A DNA stretch of 64,000 bases. Origin: Euborellia annulipes. Taxonomy: Eukaryota > Arthropoda > Insecta > Dermaptera > Anisolabididae. The notes beneath the pieces are model-generated. The model worked only from the letters and a program-made list of their open reading frames with translations, was not told the origin of the DNA and searched no databases. Within the stretch, counting starts at the first letter, position 1. Each line of letters begins with the position of its first letter. Both the position numbers and the translations under genes were made by a program. Positions 43,016 through 54,400 of the stretch are shown here, in pieces. The stretch covers positions 1-64,000 of the forward strand of contig JAKCPI010025072.1 in assembly GCA_023213315.1 (NCBI GenBank), in the 5' to 3' direction.

Positions 43016-46000
43016 ATGAGTAATGCATGTTGGAAAGTAGATGATAAAGATGAAGGTATTTAAATTTATTAATTTATTCTATAAATAAGATGAAAATAAA
43101 TTGAAATTTTCATTTTAGCAATTTTTATTGATTTAGAAGAAAATATAAATGATGACAATGAGAAAGAGGGGAAGAATTATTGGTGTTTTTTGCCCGATTT
43201 AATTTTAGAAAAGATTTTCTCGCACTTAACAATGCGAGAAAGATTTTATGCTTCGATGGTTTGCAGAAATTGGTATAGAGCCTTCCATTTGCCATACGTC
43301 TGGTCTACATTTACCCTTGAAGACTCAACATTAACCAGAAGAAAATTTAACTATTATTATGGCTGGCAGGTAATGCTAAAATCAAATATATATACACCCT
43401 ACACCTACAAATGAATTTTGGGAGTTTTCTTTTATAGTATATATATTTAATTAGTTAAATTATAAAATCGTTTCCTATGTAAAAACTTAGCGGTACTTTC
43501 AACATGAATTGAAAAGACAAAAGACTACAGTTGAATTATTTTTTATTTCAAAAAAATAAAGAACAAAACACAATGATGTATTTCTTCGGAGGGGTAGACA
43601 ATGGACATTTTCAATTCTATAGTCAATGTCAAAGCAAATAACACTGTGCAAGGTTTTGTTGTTTTGAAATGAAGATGTGTCCTCTAAATACTTTTAGTAC
43701 CTCCTTGTTAAATTTTCATAGACCACTTTTGGAAAAAATAAGAGTTGATGTTTTTATCGGCCCACAAATACGAAAATGATAACACATTCAAAAACTCTGA
43801 GCGAGTTTTCACATGTAACGAACGTTCTTATGAATATCATTAAAAACTTGACGGGAGACGAGATTTTGAAGAACATTTTCGGATTCTGCGTGAAAAAACA
43901 ATTGCAATACACCTCTTCTTTTCAAAACAATATAAAATAAAAATGCATGCCCTATTTTGGAATGGCTCTTGTACTCGCCAGATCTCAATCGCATTAAGGT
44001 CCTCTAGATGCAGCTTATTCGCGTTGTTTACCGCATTTGCCGACAGTTTCCTAGTGATGACAAGCGGAAAATCACCATTCAGGTGTTCTGGAACCGAATC
44101 ATGTAGCAGCTAGTCAAATCTCTTTCCAAGTGAATTAATTTATATATTTATATATATATATTTATTTATTATAGCAAGTTTGCGAGATATGTTTGTGCTT
44201 AAGATTGGGCAAAATTGCACCCCCTGGAGTCGGAAGATCTTTCTCTAGGCAATGAAATTTCAATTTCATTAGTAAATAGGCGGATGCGAGATATTGTGCT
44301 TATTGAGCCGGCCCCCTAGGATAAGGGTATCCACCCGCCGCGAAAGCGTGGATGTCCTGATTCGACTCCAGGAGGTGCAATTTTGCCCATTCTTAAGCAC
44401 AAACATATCTCGCAAACTTGCTATCTTAAACGATATATTGACTGGCTAATGAACAGTCTATTTGAGCATTGATTGAAAAAATTCCATCCTTTTCTAACAA
44501 GGCTCTACCTTAACGGACTGTATTTGAATGAGAAAAATACAAATATATATTTTTGATGATGTCTAGTATGTTTTAGATCATCTTAGAACTCAAATGTGTT
44601 TAACCACCGTTGGAAAGCATTTCAAACGTCTCATTCTTGGGCCTATGATTAATTTTTATAATTTATATGAATTTATGAACATGATATCATATTTTGCTGA
44701 ACAAAATCTTTTACAATTCAGAACCAATATTACATCTTTACGATTTCATTTCCCTTGTAACATGGCTGTTGGTGAAGAAATAGAAGAAGGTGGAAGAACT
44801 TTCGGCACTGGAGGTAGATTTAACATATATTATTTTTTCTATTTAAAAATATTAATATTTTTATTAATTTATTTTAGGAAAGCTTTTAGATTCTTTAAAA
44901 GATTTAATGAGCAATCTTCATGGTTTAAAACGATTAGAATTAATAAATTTAATGCTTGAGAGACAAGAAGCCCAATATTTACTCGATGATGTTTGCAGTT
45001 ATTGTACTTTAACTCTTCGAACTCTCATTCTTATTAATACAACAAAACTGGAATATCAGATTTTACATGTTGGCGTTTTTCTAAATTTACAGGTATGTTT
45101 CTTTCTTTTCTTTAATAAACGTTATATGATTTGTTGTTATTAACAGGTTTTGTTATGTTTAGTTTTTAATTAAAGACATATAAACGGGCTTCAGAGGAGG
45201 GCACTTAGAATCTTTATTCCGAAACCACTGAGGCATTTTAAAGTATTTTTTATGCATTTGTTTTTTAAAATGATTTAAATTCGTGAGCATTTTACATAAA
45301 AGAACGATTTAAAGATTAATTTAAAAATATTTTTTTATATTTGTACAAAATGCAAAAAACGTTCTGAAAATTTTAATTTTTTTTAAATCTAAAAATGTAA
45401 AAATCATTAATATCCAACCTTTAATAATTAAATAAAGTGGGCACGAAGCCAAAAATATAAATTTCTTATTTATTTAAAATTTAACGACTAAATAGTTCAG
45501 CACTCTTGCAAAAGATGGCAGGCGAGTCTAACAGCCGGCATTATCAGATCATTTATAATCCTATATTTATATATTCTTATACGGCTATAATTGATATATA
45601 ATAATTATATAATACAATTTATAAACTATTCATTATTAAAAGATGAATGAAAATCAAACAAATGCATAAGATTAAATATAGTCCTACCATTCTGCCATCT
45701 GTTGGCAAATTTTCGTAATAGTTGGGCTTTTTGGCTAAGTTTTTAAGACCCCTAACGCCATCTCTTCGGCAAAAACATGCGACCAGTTTTGCCTCCCGAA
45801 GCGCCTTAATTAAGGCTCATATCCATCTAGTTGCATTTGTTCTTGGCGTATCCTCATATCAGGCTCTTCAAATATCAACTAAGAGTACACTGTCCGCTCG
45901 CTGTGACTCCTGTATCGGCATTTTTTCTTTTATGTGACTGCGTAAATCTCGGTCGATGAATACGCAAAGAGCAAATGCAACAAATAGATACGAATCTTTA

Positions 46001-49000
46001 GGCTTTATTTTAAAATATCTTTATATTTTCTTTTAGGTACTTGTGATAAGCCCTCAAAATCTTGGCCCAGATGTAGTTCAGCTTTTGGGTGAAATTCCAT
46101 TAAAGCACTTACATATAATTGAAAATCGATACACTCCTATAGAAACTAAACGAACCCCCGTTTCAGGTAACTTTTAAATCAAAATGAAATTCGTATTAAA
46201 TTATAACAAGGTGTAGATAGGAAATTGAGTGTTGCTAATCTTTTTCTACTATTTATTGGTCAGAGTTTTTTTTTTAATATTTGACGATTCTGGACCAGTG
46301 AGATAATCTTGTTTAATTATAAGCTGTTCCTTATCTCGGTCATTTCTCTTGGTGGGAGGTGAGTTTATAATAATTTATTTTTTTTTAAATCCCCTTCCAC
46401 CAAAAGAACTCTTCTAGAAAAGTAACATCTTGTAATTAAACAAGATTGTATATAATTATTGTACCGATGTCAACCATAAGCTTATTCCTCGGGGCCTCCA
46501 ACCCGAGGTTTCGCCGCGCTTGGCACTACTTAACCGTTTTTGGTGACTGTTGCTCTTCTTCGTTGCCAAGCCTTCCGACTTGGTCAGAGTTGTATAGACA
46601 GACAAAAACAGCATAATTAAAGATCCATGTACCACTAGGTCAAATGGCAACTTTGAGTAAAAGAAAAATACGCACTTTGCCAATTGTACAATCAATAGAT
46701 TTGCGCCAAGTGGTATGTTTAAATTTCACTTAGCAAGGATATTTATCTAAAGCCGGTTTTCACGATCGCTCCAAATGGATGTCATCCATTCACTACACGA
46801 CATTCATTTGTTTTTCCCCACTCACGGTCAGTTTTTGGAGTAACATCGCTCCATTTGGACGGATGGAGCGATCGTGAATGGCCGGCGTAAAAGACTAAAA
46901 ATTAATTTCTCGGCTCACGCTATCAATGCGGCTGATTCTATTATATTTGACAACCAAAGTTACTATTTTAAAAGGATGTCTTTAGAAACCACTCAAATCT
47001 TTCTCAATAAAACGGTGAAATCATAATTCCAATATGTCCTTTTAAATATAGTTGGAAATAATAGATGTGGATGTGAGAAGTGGCTGTCAAACGATTAGAG
47101 TAATGGAAGAGAGGATTGCAGCCAGGCAGGAGAGTCTATCGAATGAAAAATCTCAATAAAAGAAAATGTTTTGGCTTTATTTAGCAATGTGCCTCTTATT
47201 AGTAATCGCAGTTAAGTTATCTATACATCACGAAATTATCCAATGACACTGTGACAATTATTTCGCTCTGAAAATTGTAGTGATGCGATCGTGACGTTAT
47301 AATATAATTTTTTTTTTATTTCTGCCGTCCGCCTTGCCATTTGCAGTCCTGTTCAATCGTCACCACCACTGGCGCAACCAGGGGGGGGGGGTAGGGTTTT
47401 AACCCCCCCCCCCCAAGAGAGAAAAAAATTCAAAATATATATTACAAATAGAAAAGAAAAAAAAAGGCTAAAAGGGCAAATAAAGAAAAAAAGGCGAAGG
47501 TCCGATGCCGGCGCGCCCGAGCAAGTTGGAGGGGGTCAGACCCCGTCTAGGCGCTCCGTCCGCCAATGGGGGGGGGCGGCGCGGCTAGTCAAAACCCAAC
47601 CCCCCCCAGGAGCAAATCCTGGTTGCGCCAATGGTTACCACAACCATCCATCTCTATTCTTCAGTGAATTTATTATATTTTAACCATACATGAATACAAT
47701 CGTTAATTTATGTTGCTTTTGTCTGTGTATTTATATTAAGGATAGTCCCCACGACAGTAAAGAGGTAGTAGGTAATAAATAAATGAAAAAATAATAACTT
47801 CACTCTCTTATTCCTACCTACTCTTTGTTTTCTAAATAAAATATTAATTAATTAACGGAAACTTGTGTGCTTCTAACGTAGAACGTTATACAGGGTCCAT
47901 TATGAAAGTAATGCGCATGATTTTATTGTGACGCGATGGCAGCGTCCCGGTAAAACCGGACGGGAACGGTGGGGTTTTTGCCCTTCCAACGCAAACGGTC
48001 GCCAGTTTGCTCCGTGTAGCGTGTGCGGAAAGTCGTGCCTCCGCGTGAAGTGTTTTTTTTTTTCGACTTTGTAACATGGAGCGTTTGTATCAACCGAGAG
48101 ACATTCCCATCGAGAACTTTTAGGGTGCCTTTTATAATGGATCCTGTATATTCCCAACTTCTTTTATAAAAACAATGAATTAATCACATGAGAAACCGCA
48201 TGCGTTTGCTTTAATATATTGACCCTCATTGTTTCTAACAATTAATAATAATATTAATTTCAATATTGTTTAGCTAAAATATGGAGAAATTGTAAAAAAT
48301 CCAATCCGAAATTAAGAGTTCATTTAGAGATGGATAATTTGAAAGAACGAGATGTTTTATGGCAAGATCGAGCTCCTGTCTCTTCAATTGTCTACAATTC
48401 TCAACAAATGAAAGTAAGTTTATCTAGATCAAATCGTTTTGAATGAATAAATTTTCATCTTTTTTTTTTTTAATTCTATTAGATACAAAATTCTTCCCTA
48501 ATGACTGCAATAGATTTATATAAAGATCATTTAAGATTATATGCTCATAAAAATCTTCCACATTTTCATCAACCGAAAAAATTTCACGAACGAATCGATT
48601 CTTTATTACTTTTGATGGTTCGTCAATGCCCATATATTCATACACTGGTAATAATGTTTTATTTTATCTAAATTTTGTATGAATTTTTAAGGTCCTCTCT
48701 TGATATAAAAATACAAAGCATGAAAACATCTAATAAAAAATACTACTAAACTTTTGAGTATGTGAATTAATTCGACTGCTTCAAGTGTATTAGTTCTTCG
48801 CATTTGTGGTAATTTGTAAGCTAATCATATAACATTTTTTATTTAAACTAATTTTTATTTTATATTTGACATTTACCTTGTAAGACGCAGATTTTTATGA
48901 TAAAATATTTTTAAAACAGAACTTTCTCTGACATGGACCACTTTTAGGCATAAATACGGAAGGTGCAAAACTAGTTCGAAACATGGATTGGTGAGCTATT

Positions 49001-50696
49001 AGGATCCAGAGACATTAGAAATTTTAATGACTCCGGCTACAATGAATATGATCACCAGACCTTCGACTCCTTCAAAACTTTTCTGGCTCCGGCAACTTAG
49101 CCCTAGTTCGAACCATCTCTTTTCTGAGATTTATTCTTAATCAGATTGTATTCGTTTAAATTTTTTCTTTTACACTCAAGTAACATCTACACGCAAATTC
49201 GAAAACCTTTCAAATTAAATATCACATTTATAATTTGAAAAAAAAAAAAAATAAGACGTGTAGATGTCCACTACAATTTTATTAATTGAAATGATAAATC
49301 ATTTCAGTTTCGGCCAGACGGTGTTCGCTTAGAGGGTATTGATGGATTGGAGAAATTTTATGATTACACAATTTGATCTTCGTTTTATTCATAATATTTA
49401 TAATAGACTATATAAAAAAAAAAACAGGCGTTTTAATTGAACACCTTTCCACTTTAATCTAGGCAGACGTTTCGGTAACCATAACGGTTGCCATCTTCAG
49501 TGCCAATGAAAGTTTTTTAAGGTGTCCCTGTCATATATAATAATATATCTGCCCGAATTTGTCTCTCTTTAATGATATGTTTTTCACATTTTGTCTTTTT
49601 GAAAAATTGACTTTTACTTTTTTTTATATATAGTACATACAGTATGTTCATATATATATATCCTTTTGGAGAATCTTGAGGATTTTGGTAAATAAAAAAT
49701 AAAATGATAAATTCTCTAGTCTGATCCAAACTCTAAAAAATTTCCAATGAAGATTTTCATTTCCTTTTATAAAAACAATGAAATAATCACATGTAGAAAA
49801 CGCATGGGTGGGACTTAATATTGTTCCTCCCTGTACTTTCACGATAGTAATTATGCGATGTATATCGCAGGCCTGATGATGGTATATCTTTGACCGAAAC
49901 TGATATATTGCAATACAGTCGTCTGGTTATAATAAAAATCTTTTATAAATTATTTCTATCTGCCAATCCATCTGCAAAAAATACGAGTAAACCTCCTTTT
50001 ACCTCTTAATTATAATAATGCTTAGGAATCATCAGCCTGGAGTGTTCGGCAAATTTTTTTTTAATTCGCCCTCTCGGCTGCTGGGGCCATTTAGAGATTA
50101 TAGATATATACAGTATATATTTTGAAATAACTAGTACTGATGGCTACCAGGGTTTAGACTTTTTTAAATTATAGGCCTATATACATTTTTATTGAAATAA
50201 AGAAACGCAGAATGACTTTTAATTTTTCCATCAGTGCGCGAGAGAAAAGCCAAAATTACATCTCATAGAAATCTGCGTCTTTTGCTTTAAAAAATTGTTT
50301 TTTTTTTTGCTTTAGGTTGATTCTTAATATTAACCCGTTTGGTTTAATATATTGAAAGTATATAGTCTATATAATTTTTATATTTTTTTTTACATGTGAA
50401 AGATTTATTTTTGACAGATGATTCGAGAACGAATATCGACCGCCACTGTTCTTTTATTAGCCCACACTGCTAGGAATTTACGCATTCTACATATTCGCCG
50501 TCATGCAGTGATATTAAGATCAGACTGGCCTCAAAGCCCTGAATGGGATTCGGATTTTTATTATTGGCTGCGCAAAGCTTCAAGATCATACGAATCAGTG
50601 GAAACTGAGGTATCACAAATTTTGGGTTATCGTTGGACCTTTCTCTCTGATCAAGAATATAAAAATATTTCCGTTGATCTTTATTCAGCTTATTAA
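43016..50696 (+). CDS. FBXO33: F-box protein, FBXO33-like
   Basis: F-box proteins select substrates for SCF ubiquitin ligases. Exons: 43,016-43,055, 43,119-43,369, about 44,577-44,813, 44,878-45,092, 46,037-46,166, 48,274-48,413, 48,483-48,647, 50,418-50,696. Exon 2 holds the F-box (FLPDLILEKIFSHLTMRERF, VCRNWYRAF). The rest is leucine-rich-repeat-like. The C-terminal pattern (RQCPYIHTL, TATVLLLAHTARNLRILHI, ETEVSQILGYRW) resembles human FBXO33 in order and spacing; the assignment is from memory. The exon 2 donor (CAG/GTAATG, phase 0) does not fit the exon 3 acceptor (phase 1), so a very small exon or non-standard site between 43,370 and 44,576 is missing from this model. The stop lies 309 bases from the PPIL6 stop. 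Confidence 0.8.
43500..44140 (+). pseudogene. Tc1-like transposase remnant
   Basis: In a degraded frame, about 43,965-44,110 reads LYSPDLNRI, then VYRICRQFPSDD and LVKSLSK, the C-terminal end of Tc1 transposases. The upstream part is broken by stops. It lies in intron 2 of the F-box gene. Confidence 0.55.
44171..44424. repeat. Inverted-repeat element with tRNA-like core
   Basis: The arms atagcaagtttgcgagatat to about 44,228 and its complement at 44,368-44,424 are nearly identical. The centre contains a box B-like TGATTCGACTCC (about 44,358) and a weaker box A, with TCCAC/GTGGA able to pair. It may be a SINE copy flanked by an inverted duplication of its tail. Confidence 0.7.
45230..45830. 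repeat. Dispersed repeat, diverged copy C
   Basis: agttcagcactcttgcaaaa and gatggcaggcgagtctaaca at about 45,495-45,535, together with cgccatctcttcggcaaaaa near 45,755, match copies A (33,240) and B (36,720), but divergence is greater. It lies in intron 4 of the F-box gene. Confidence 0.6.
46167..47366. other. Intron of F-box gene; repeats, no gene
   Basis: A short inverted pair at about 46,300-46,450 (gataatcttgtttaatta with its complement taattaaacaagat) and the segment cccgaggtttcgcc at about 46,500 are repeats. The latter, with gttgctcttct, recurs at 57,355-57,415. The block around 46,760-46,880 has a small inverted pair (ttcacgatcgctcca with tggagcgatcgtgaa). None encodes a protein. Confidence 0.5.
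47367..47633. mobile_element. hAT-type MITE with near-perfect 8-bp duplication
   Basis: The ends cactggcgcaaccagg and cctggttgcgccaatg are inverted. Flanking octamers gtcaccac (47,359-47,366) and gttaccac (47,634-47,641) differ at one base. The interior is G- and C-run rich without a transposase. It lies in intron 5 of the F-box gene. Confidence 0.8.
47889..48148. mobile_element. Mariner-type MITE, about 260 bases
   Basis: The left end tacagggtccattatgaaag and right end cttttataatggatcctgta are inverted repeats with TA at both outer sides. The element looks internally deleted: a frame near the right end reads MERLYQPRDIPIENF, the likely start of a transposase, then stops. It lies in intron 5 of the F-box gene. 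Confidence 0.8.
49430..49560. repeat. Half copy of the 28,817 palindrome, with hammerhead motif
   Basis: From cgttttaattgaacaccttt to about 49,548 it matches one arm of the element at 28,817-29,152. The second arm is absent. The minus-strand motif at 49,462-49,504 has a perfect 4-bp stem I. Confidence 0.8.
49462..49504 (-). ncRNA. Minimal hammerhead motif
   Basis: On the minus strand: GGCA, CTGAAGA, stem II GGCAACC/GGTTACC with one mismatch, GAAACGTC, TGCC. Stem I GGCA/TGCC is fully paired, better than in the related copy at 28,871. Confidence 0.55.
49868..49925 (+). ncRNA. Complete type I hammerhead ribozyme
   Basis: Stem I CAGGC (49,868-49,872) pairs with GTCTG (49,921-49,925) with one G-U. 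The core CTGATGA is at 49,873-49,879, stem II GGT/ACC follows (49,881-49,883 and 49,893-49,895), then GAAA at 49,896-49,899. Stem III is ACTG (49,899-49,902) with CAGT (49,916-49,919). The cleavage triplet GTC ends at 49,920. AATAAAAA follows at about 49,931. The layout matches the motif at 11,987. It lies in intron 7 of the F-box gene. Confidence 0.7.
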
Positions 50697-51005
50697 ATCT
50701 CTCCTTTTAACATTGCTTAACGGAAAGTTAATTTTACTTTTTTTTATTTTTTTTATTGCTATTTTTGATACAAATCAAAAATCGCAATATAAAAGCTTCC
50801 TTTTTTTTTTTAATTTTACCAATTTTTTTCATCTTTTCATTAAATTTCAATCGTTTAACATTTTAGTACTAATGCAGCTTAAAATAATTTAATAATTTTC
50901 TAAATTTTATTTAATAAAAATATTTTATTATAATAATTCAGATGTTTTTAATAAAATTTATTTTAATTATTCAGAAGCTTTTTTTTCTCTCTTTCATTTC
51001 TTTTT
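50697..51005. terminator. Convergent 3' ends of F-box gene and PPIL6
   Basis: A plus-strand AATAAA at 50,913-50,918 serves the F-box gene, and a minus-strand AATAAA (plus tttatt, 50,957-50,962) serves PPIL6. The two transcripts probably overlap by some tens of bases at their 3' ends. Confidence 0.6.
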
Positions 51006-54000
51006 TTAATCCTTATCACCTTCTTGTTCTTCTTCTTGTTGTTGTTCTTCCCCTTCGACTTTCTTTTCATTCTCTTCTTCTTTCTTATCACTCACTTCGT
51101 CACTCTTTTCATCCTCGTCATCTTCTTCTTTAACCAACTCGTCTTTTTGTTGTTCATCTTGTTCTTTATCCTCTTCATCGTCTGATATTTTAATATCCAA
51201 GTCCGTAGGTCTTAAATTGATCTGTTTAGCTTCTAGTTCATCTCCTTCTTCTCCTCCACCTCTGAAAAAATATTTTTTTTTTTTAATTTTTAAGAGAATA
51301 ATATTAAAATTTAAATAGCCATGTGAGAACATACTCAACCAAATCCAAACAGGACTTAATCACCAATTTGCTTACATCTTCAATAAACATATCAACAATC
51401 ATGCCAATATATTCTTGGTTGCTGATCATTCTTGCCATAATTTCTTCAAGTGCCACTCTCGTTTCAAAAAGAGCTTCAATTCTCAATTTAAACATTTCAG
51501 CGATATTGCGCATCAATTCGCGGCAGAAACCTTCAGGCGTTTCTAACGAGAAGAACATGGCTCTTTCAAAGGCCAGCCATGTTAAGCCCCTAACAAAGAT
51601 TCTATCTTCTAAAACATCATACATTCGTGTATGAATTTTATCAATAATACCACGAACGAAATTCCATTTGTCTAAAGAAGTTTCACTAAAGAATTGAGCT
51701 AACGATGTATTATCGACAACAAATTTGAATAATTCTTCTATTTCAGCTGGAATTGGCAATGAATATAATCCAAGACGCCAAGAGAGTTCGTTAATAGTGG
51801 AAGGCACGTCGCGGGGATCGACAATCGTTTGCAAAACACCTCCTTCCTGTCTCCTTCCAAAGTATAAATAAGCAGTGCATCGACGTAAAATTGCTCGCCA
51901 AACCAATTCCTCGAAATCGATGCCTTGTTCTAAATAAACCGTCTCCTCTGAAGATTCTTCACTTAATTTAACTTGATACACGACATCGGTGATAGCATAT
52001 GGATAAGTTGGTTCTTTAGTATTGACCAGACCACAACTTTCTATTCTCACATCATCTATAAAAGCTTCATAATGTGTTTCTAAATTTTCTAATGTTTTTA
52101 GCACATGCGCACCTTCTAAAAGTTGTCTGAAATTTTTTTTTTTTTAATTTATACAAGCAATTGAGAATCTCTATATAATAAGAAGAAAAAGTAAAAAGTA
52201 AATACCCAAAAGCCACGTAATAAAAATCAGCCCATGGATGCGGATTTAAAAGAATGAAAAATTGTGAGGCATTGCTATTTTTTTTATTACTAGCCATACA
52301 TAAAACGCCTCTTCTATCTTTTGGTATACAATAAGTTTCATCTGGGAATTTTTTTCCAAAAATACATGCTGTTTGTCCTTGAAGATTATCTAGATCTATA
52401 TATATTTTGGTTAAATTAATACGATAACTAAATGAAGTGAATAGAAGGGAAACTTTTAAAATAAGTTTGATATCGAAGTATATATTGATAGATATTTAGT
52501 GACTGTAGTTTCTGGAATTGAGAATAAGTTGTTCATCCCATTTTTAGTGGTTTGAAAAGAATATAAAGAACATTTATTTTCCATGCTCCATGTAAATTTA
52601 TGAAAAAAAAAAATTTCTAATTTACTAACAAAATCCCTAAGGAGAACATGAAAAAAAAGTTAAAGCTTCAATAACGATGCCCTTAATTTCTATCACTCAT
52701 TAAAACAAAATATGTTTAATGGAGATACTTAATAGTTTAAATTATTTAAGCCAATGACTTAGAAGGGGGATGAACGATCTCTTTGTCTTCACATTACGAC
52801 ACTGAATGAAGCTTGTTTTCCCGAAATGGGGTATTTAAAACTAACTCCTGTAAAATTTATTGTTTTTACGGATAAAGGTGCAAAAAGAGGTCATTTCAAT
52901 TATGGGACTAATTTTTGTTATCAAATAATGGTATTTAGAAAAATTATTATGGTGCCGAACGTCCCATGCATTCTATGGATAATACGATATAAATATATAT
53001 AGGAAAGATTAAGTGCCTGGTTACATGAGCGTAGCTAGGGAATTTGGCTGGGGGCCTAGAAAGCCCCATATTGCCTCAATTTTTCTTTGAGCGGGGGCCT
53101 TCTGCCTCCCCTCCTCCCGGGACCTCCTAGTTACGCCCATGGCTGGTTATTAAACAGACACTTACCTCCTCCTTGAATCCATCCTGTTTTTGCAATTCTA
53201 AAGACTTTTGTTCCTTTATACCATAAACGGATGCCATTATAACTTCCTTTTTCTCCAGTACAAAGGCATTTAAAGTTTTCACAAGTATTGGGAAGAAGAT
53301 CTGAGTAGAGCTTAGAAAAAGAAAATTATTATCTCAAAATAATAATAATCATTTAAAGATAATTTTATAATAAATTTTTTAAAAGTTGAGTAAGATAAGG
53401 CCACGATAATGAACTCTGCCGAAAAATTGAAAAAATCAATGACTCCTATCATTCGCTGATGTCATTGACATATTTAAGAAAGACAAGGGGAGCTGTGGTC
53501 TCCCCTAGATTGCAAAAAAATATTTTTTGTGAATTTCCTGTATTAAAATACATTAGACAATCGTAAATTCACATATATATCTCTCCAAGTCTTTGATTAT
53601 AAATACCATCTTCTACTATCCCCAGAACTGTTCCCGTTGTCCATAATTAATCGGACTTGGGCAACGGAACTTTTTGCATAATAAATAAAAGAATACTTAC
53701 TCTAAAGACGAGATATCCAATCAACTTGTCATTTACGCTTATTCCAAGGTAAACAAGCGTTCGCTTAAAAACAAAAACAATTGTAAAAAAAAAAAAATAA
53801 TAATTTCTATATTTAATCGGGTACTTACTTTACTTTTAGTTAATTCCTTGATATAATCTTCATATGCTAATTTCTTATAAAATTCTAAATCTGTCGGGAT
53901 ACTTAGAATGTATTTTTCTTCAACATATTTAATTAAATCAAATGGAGTGCCCCAATAATGATCATTTTTAAAAATTATTGCATTTAGAATGGAAGATTCC

Positions 54001-54400
54001 ACGATCATTCCTCCATGTTCCTTAAAACATTTGAAAAACGTGCATGAGTATAAAGGAGTAATTCATGTTTTTTTTTTTTTTTTTTTAAGAATTCATTTTC
54101 ATCAATTTATAAATGAATCAAGAGAGTTGAGCTGACTTACTCGAATCGCTTTTTCGACAAATTCATACCATTCCATTTCCAAAAGACCTTTGAATTGAGG
54201 TCCCCCTTCATCGTACCCTTCCACTTTATATATATGCTAAAAAAGACAAAATTATTTATTTGTTGGTTTACTGCAAGTTGAAATAAATTTAATTCCCTTA
54301 CCTGGATTATATATTTGGATATTTGATAATTTTTTGAAATGATAAGACCAACTACTTTAAATCCATGGGCTCGACATTTACATTTTCCGGCCCCACTCAT
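51006..54400 (-). CDS. PPIL6: PPIL6 cyclophilin-like protein with long C-terminal extension
   Basis: Exons on the minus strand: 54,400-54,302, 54,236-54,141, 54,020-53,829, 53,763-53,701, 53,310-53,166, 52,395-52,206, 52,126-51,335, 51,261-51,006, with consistent phases and GT-AG sites, giving 610 residues. The first 190 residues match the PPIL6 N-terminal domain ([17 protein letters not shown]). Cyclophilin motifs follow: [66 protein letters not shown]. The Arg of FRI and the Trp near HPW are kept, but the catalytic His position appears to be Tyr, and vertebrate PPIL6 is listed as probably inactive. After the cyclophilin fold, about 260 residues of unrecognised sequence and an 85-residue acidic Glu/Lys tail have no counterpart in the roughly 311-residue vertebrate protein. 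A TTTCAG at 54,416 suggests an upstream noncoding exon. Confidence 0.85.
53024..53141. mobile_element. Short hAT-type MITE
   Basis: The ends catgagcgtagctagg and cctagttacgcccatg are inverted. Flanking octamers cctggtta and gctggtta differ at one base. It is 118 bases long and lies in a PPIL6 intron. Confidence 0.7.

Noticed and set aside
51323..51634. 103-codon plus-strand frame
   Set aside because: It is antisense to the PPIL6 exon 7 coding sequence and has no family resemblance.
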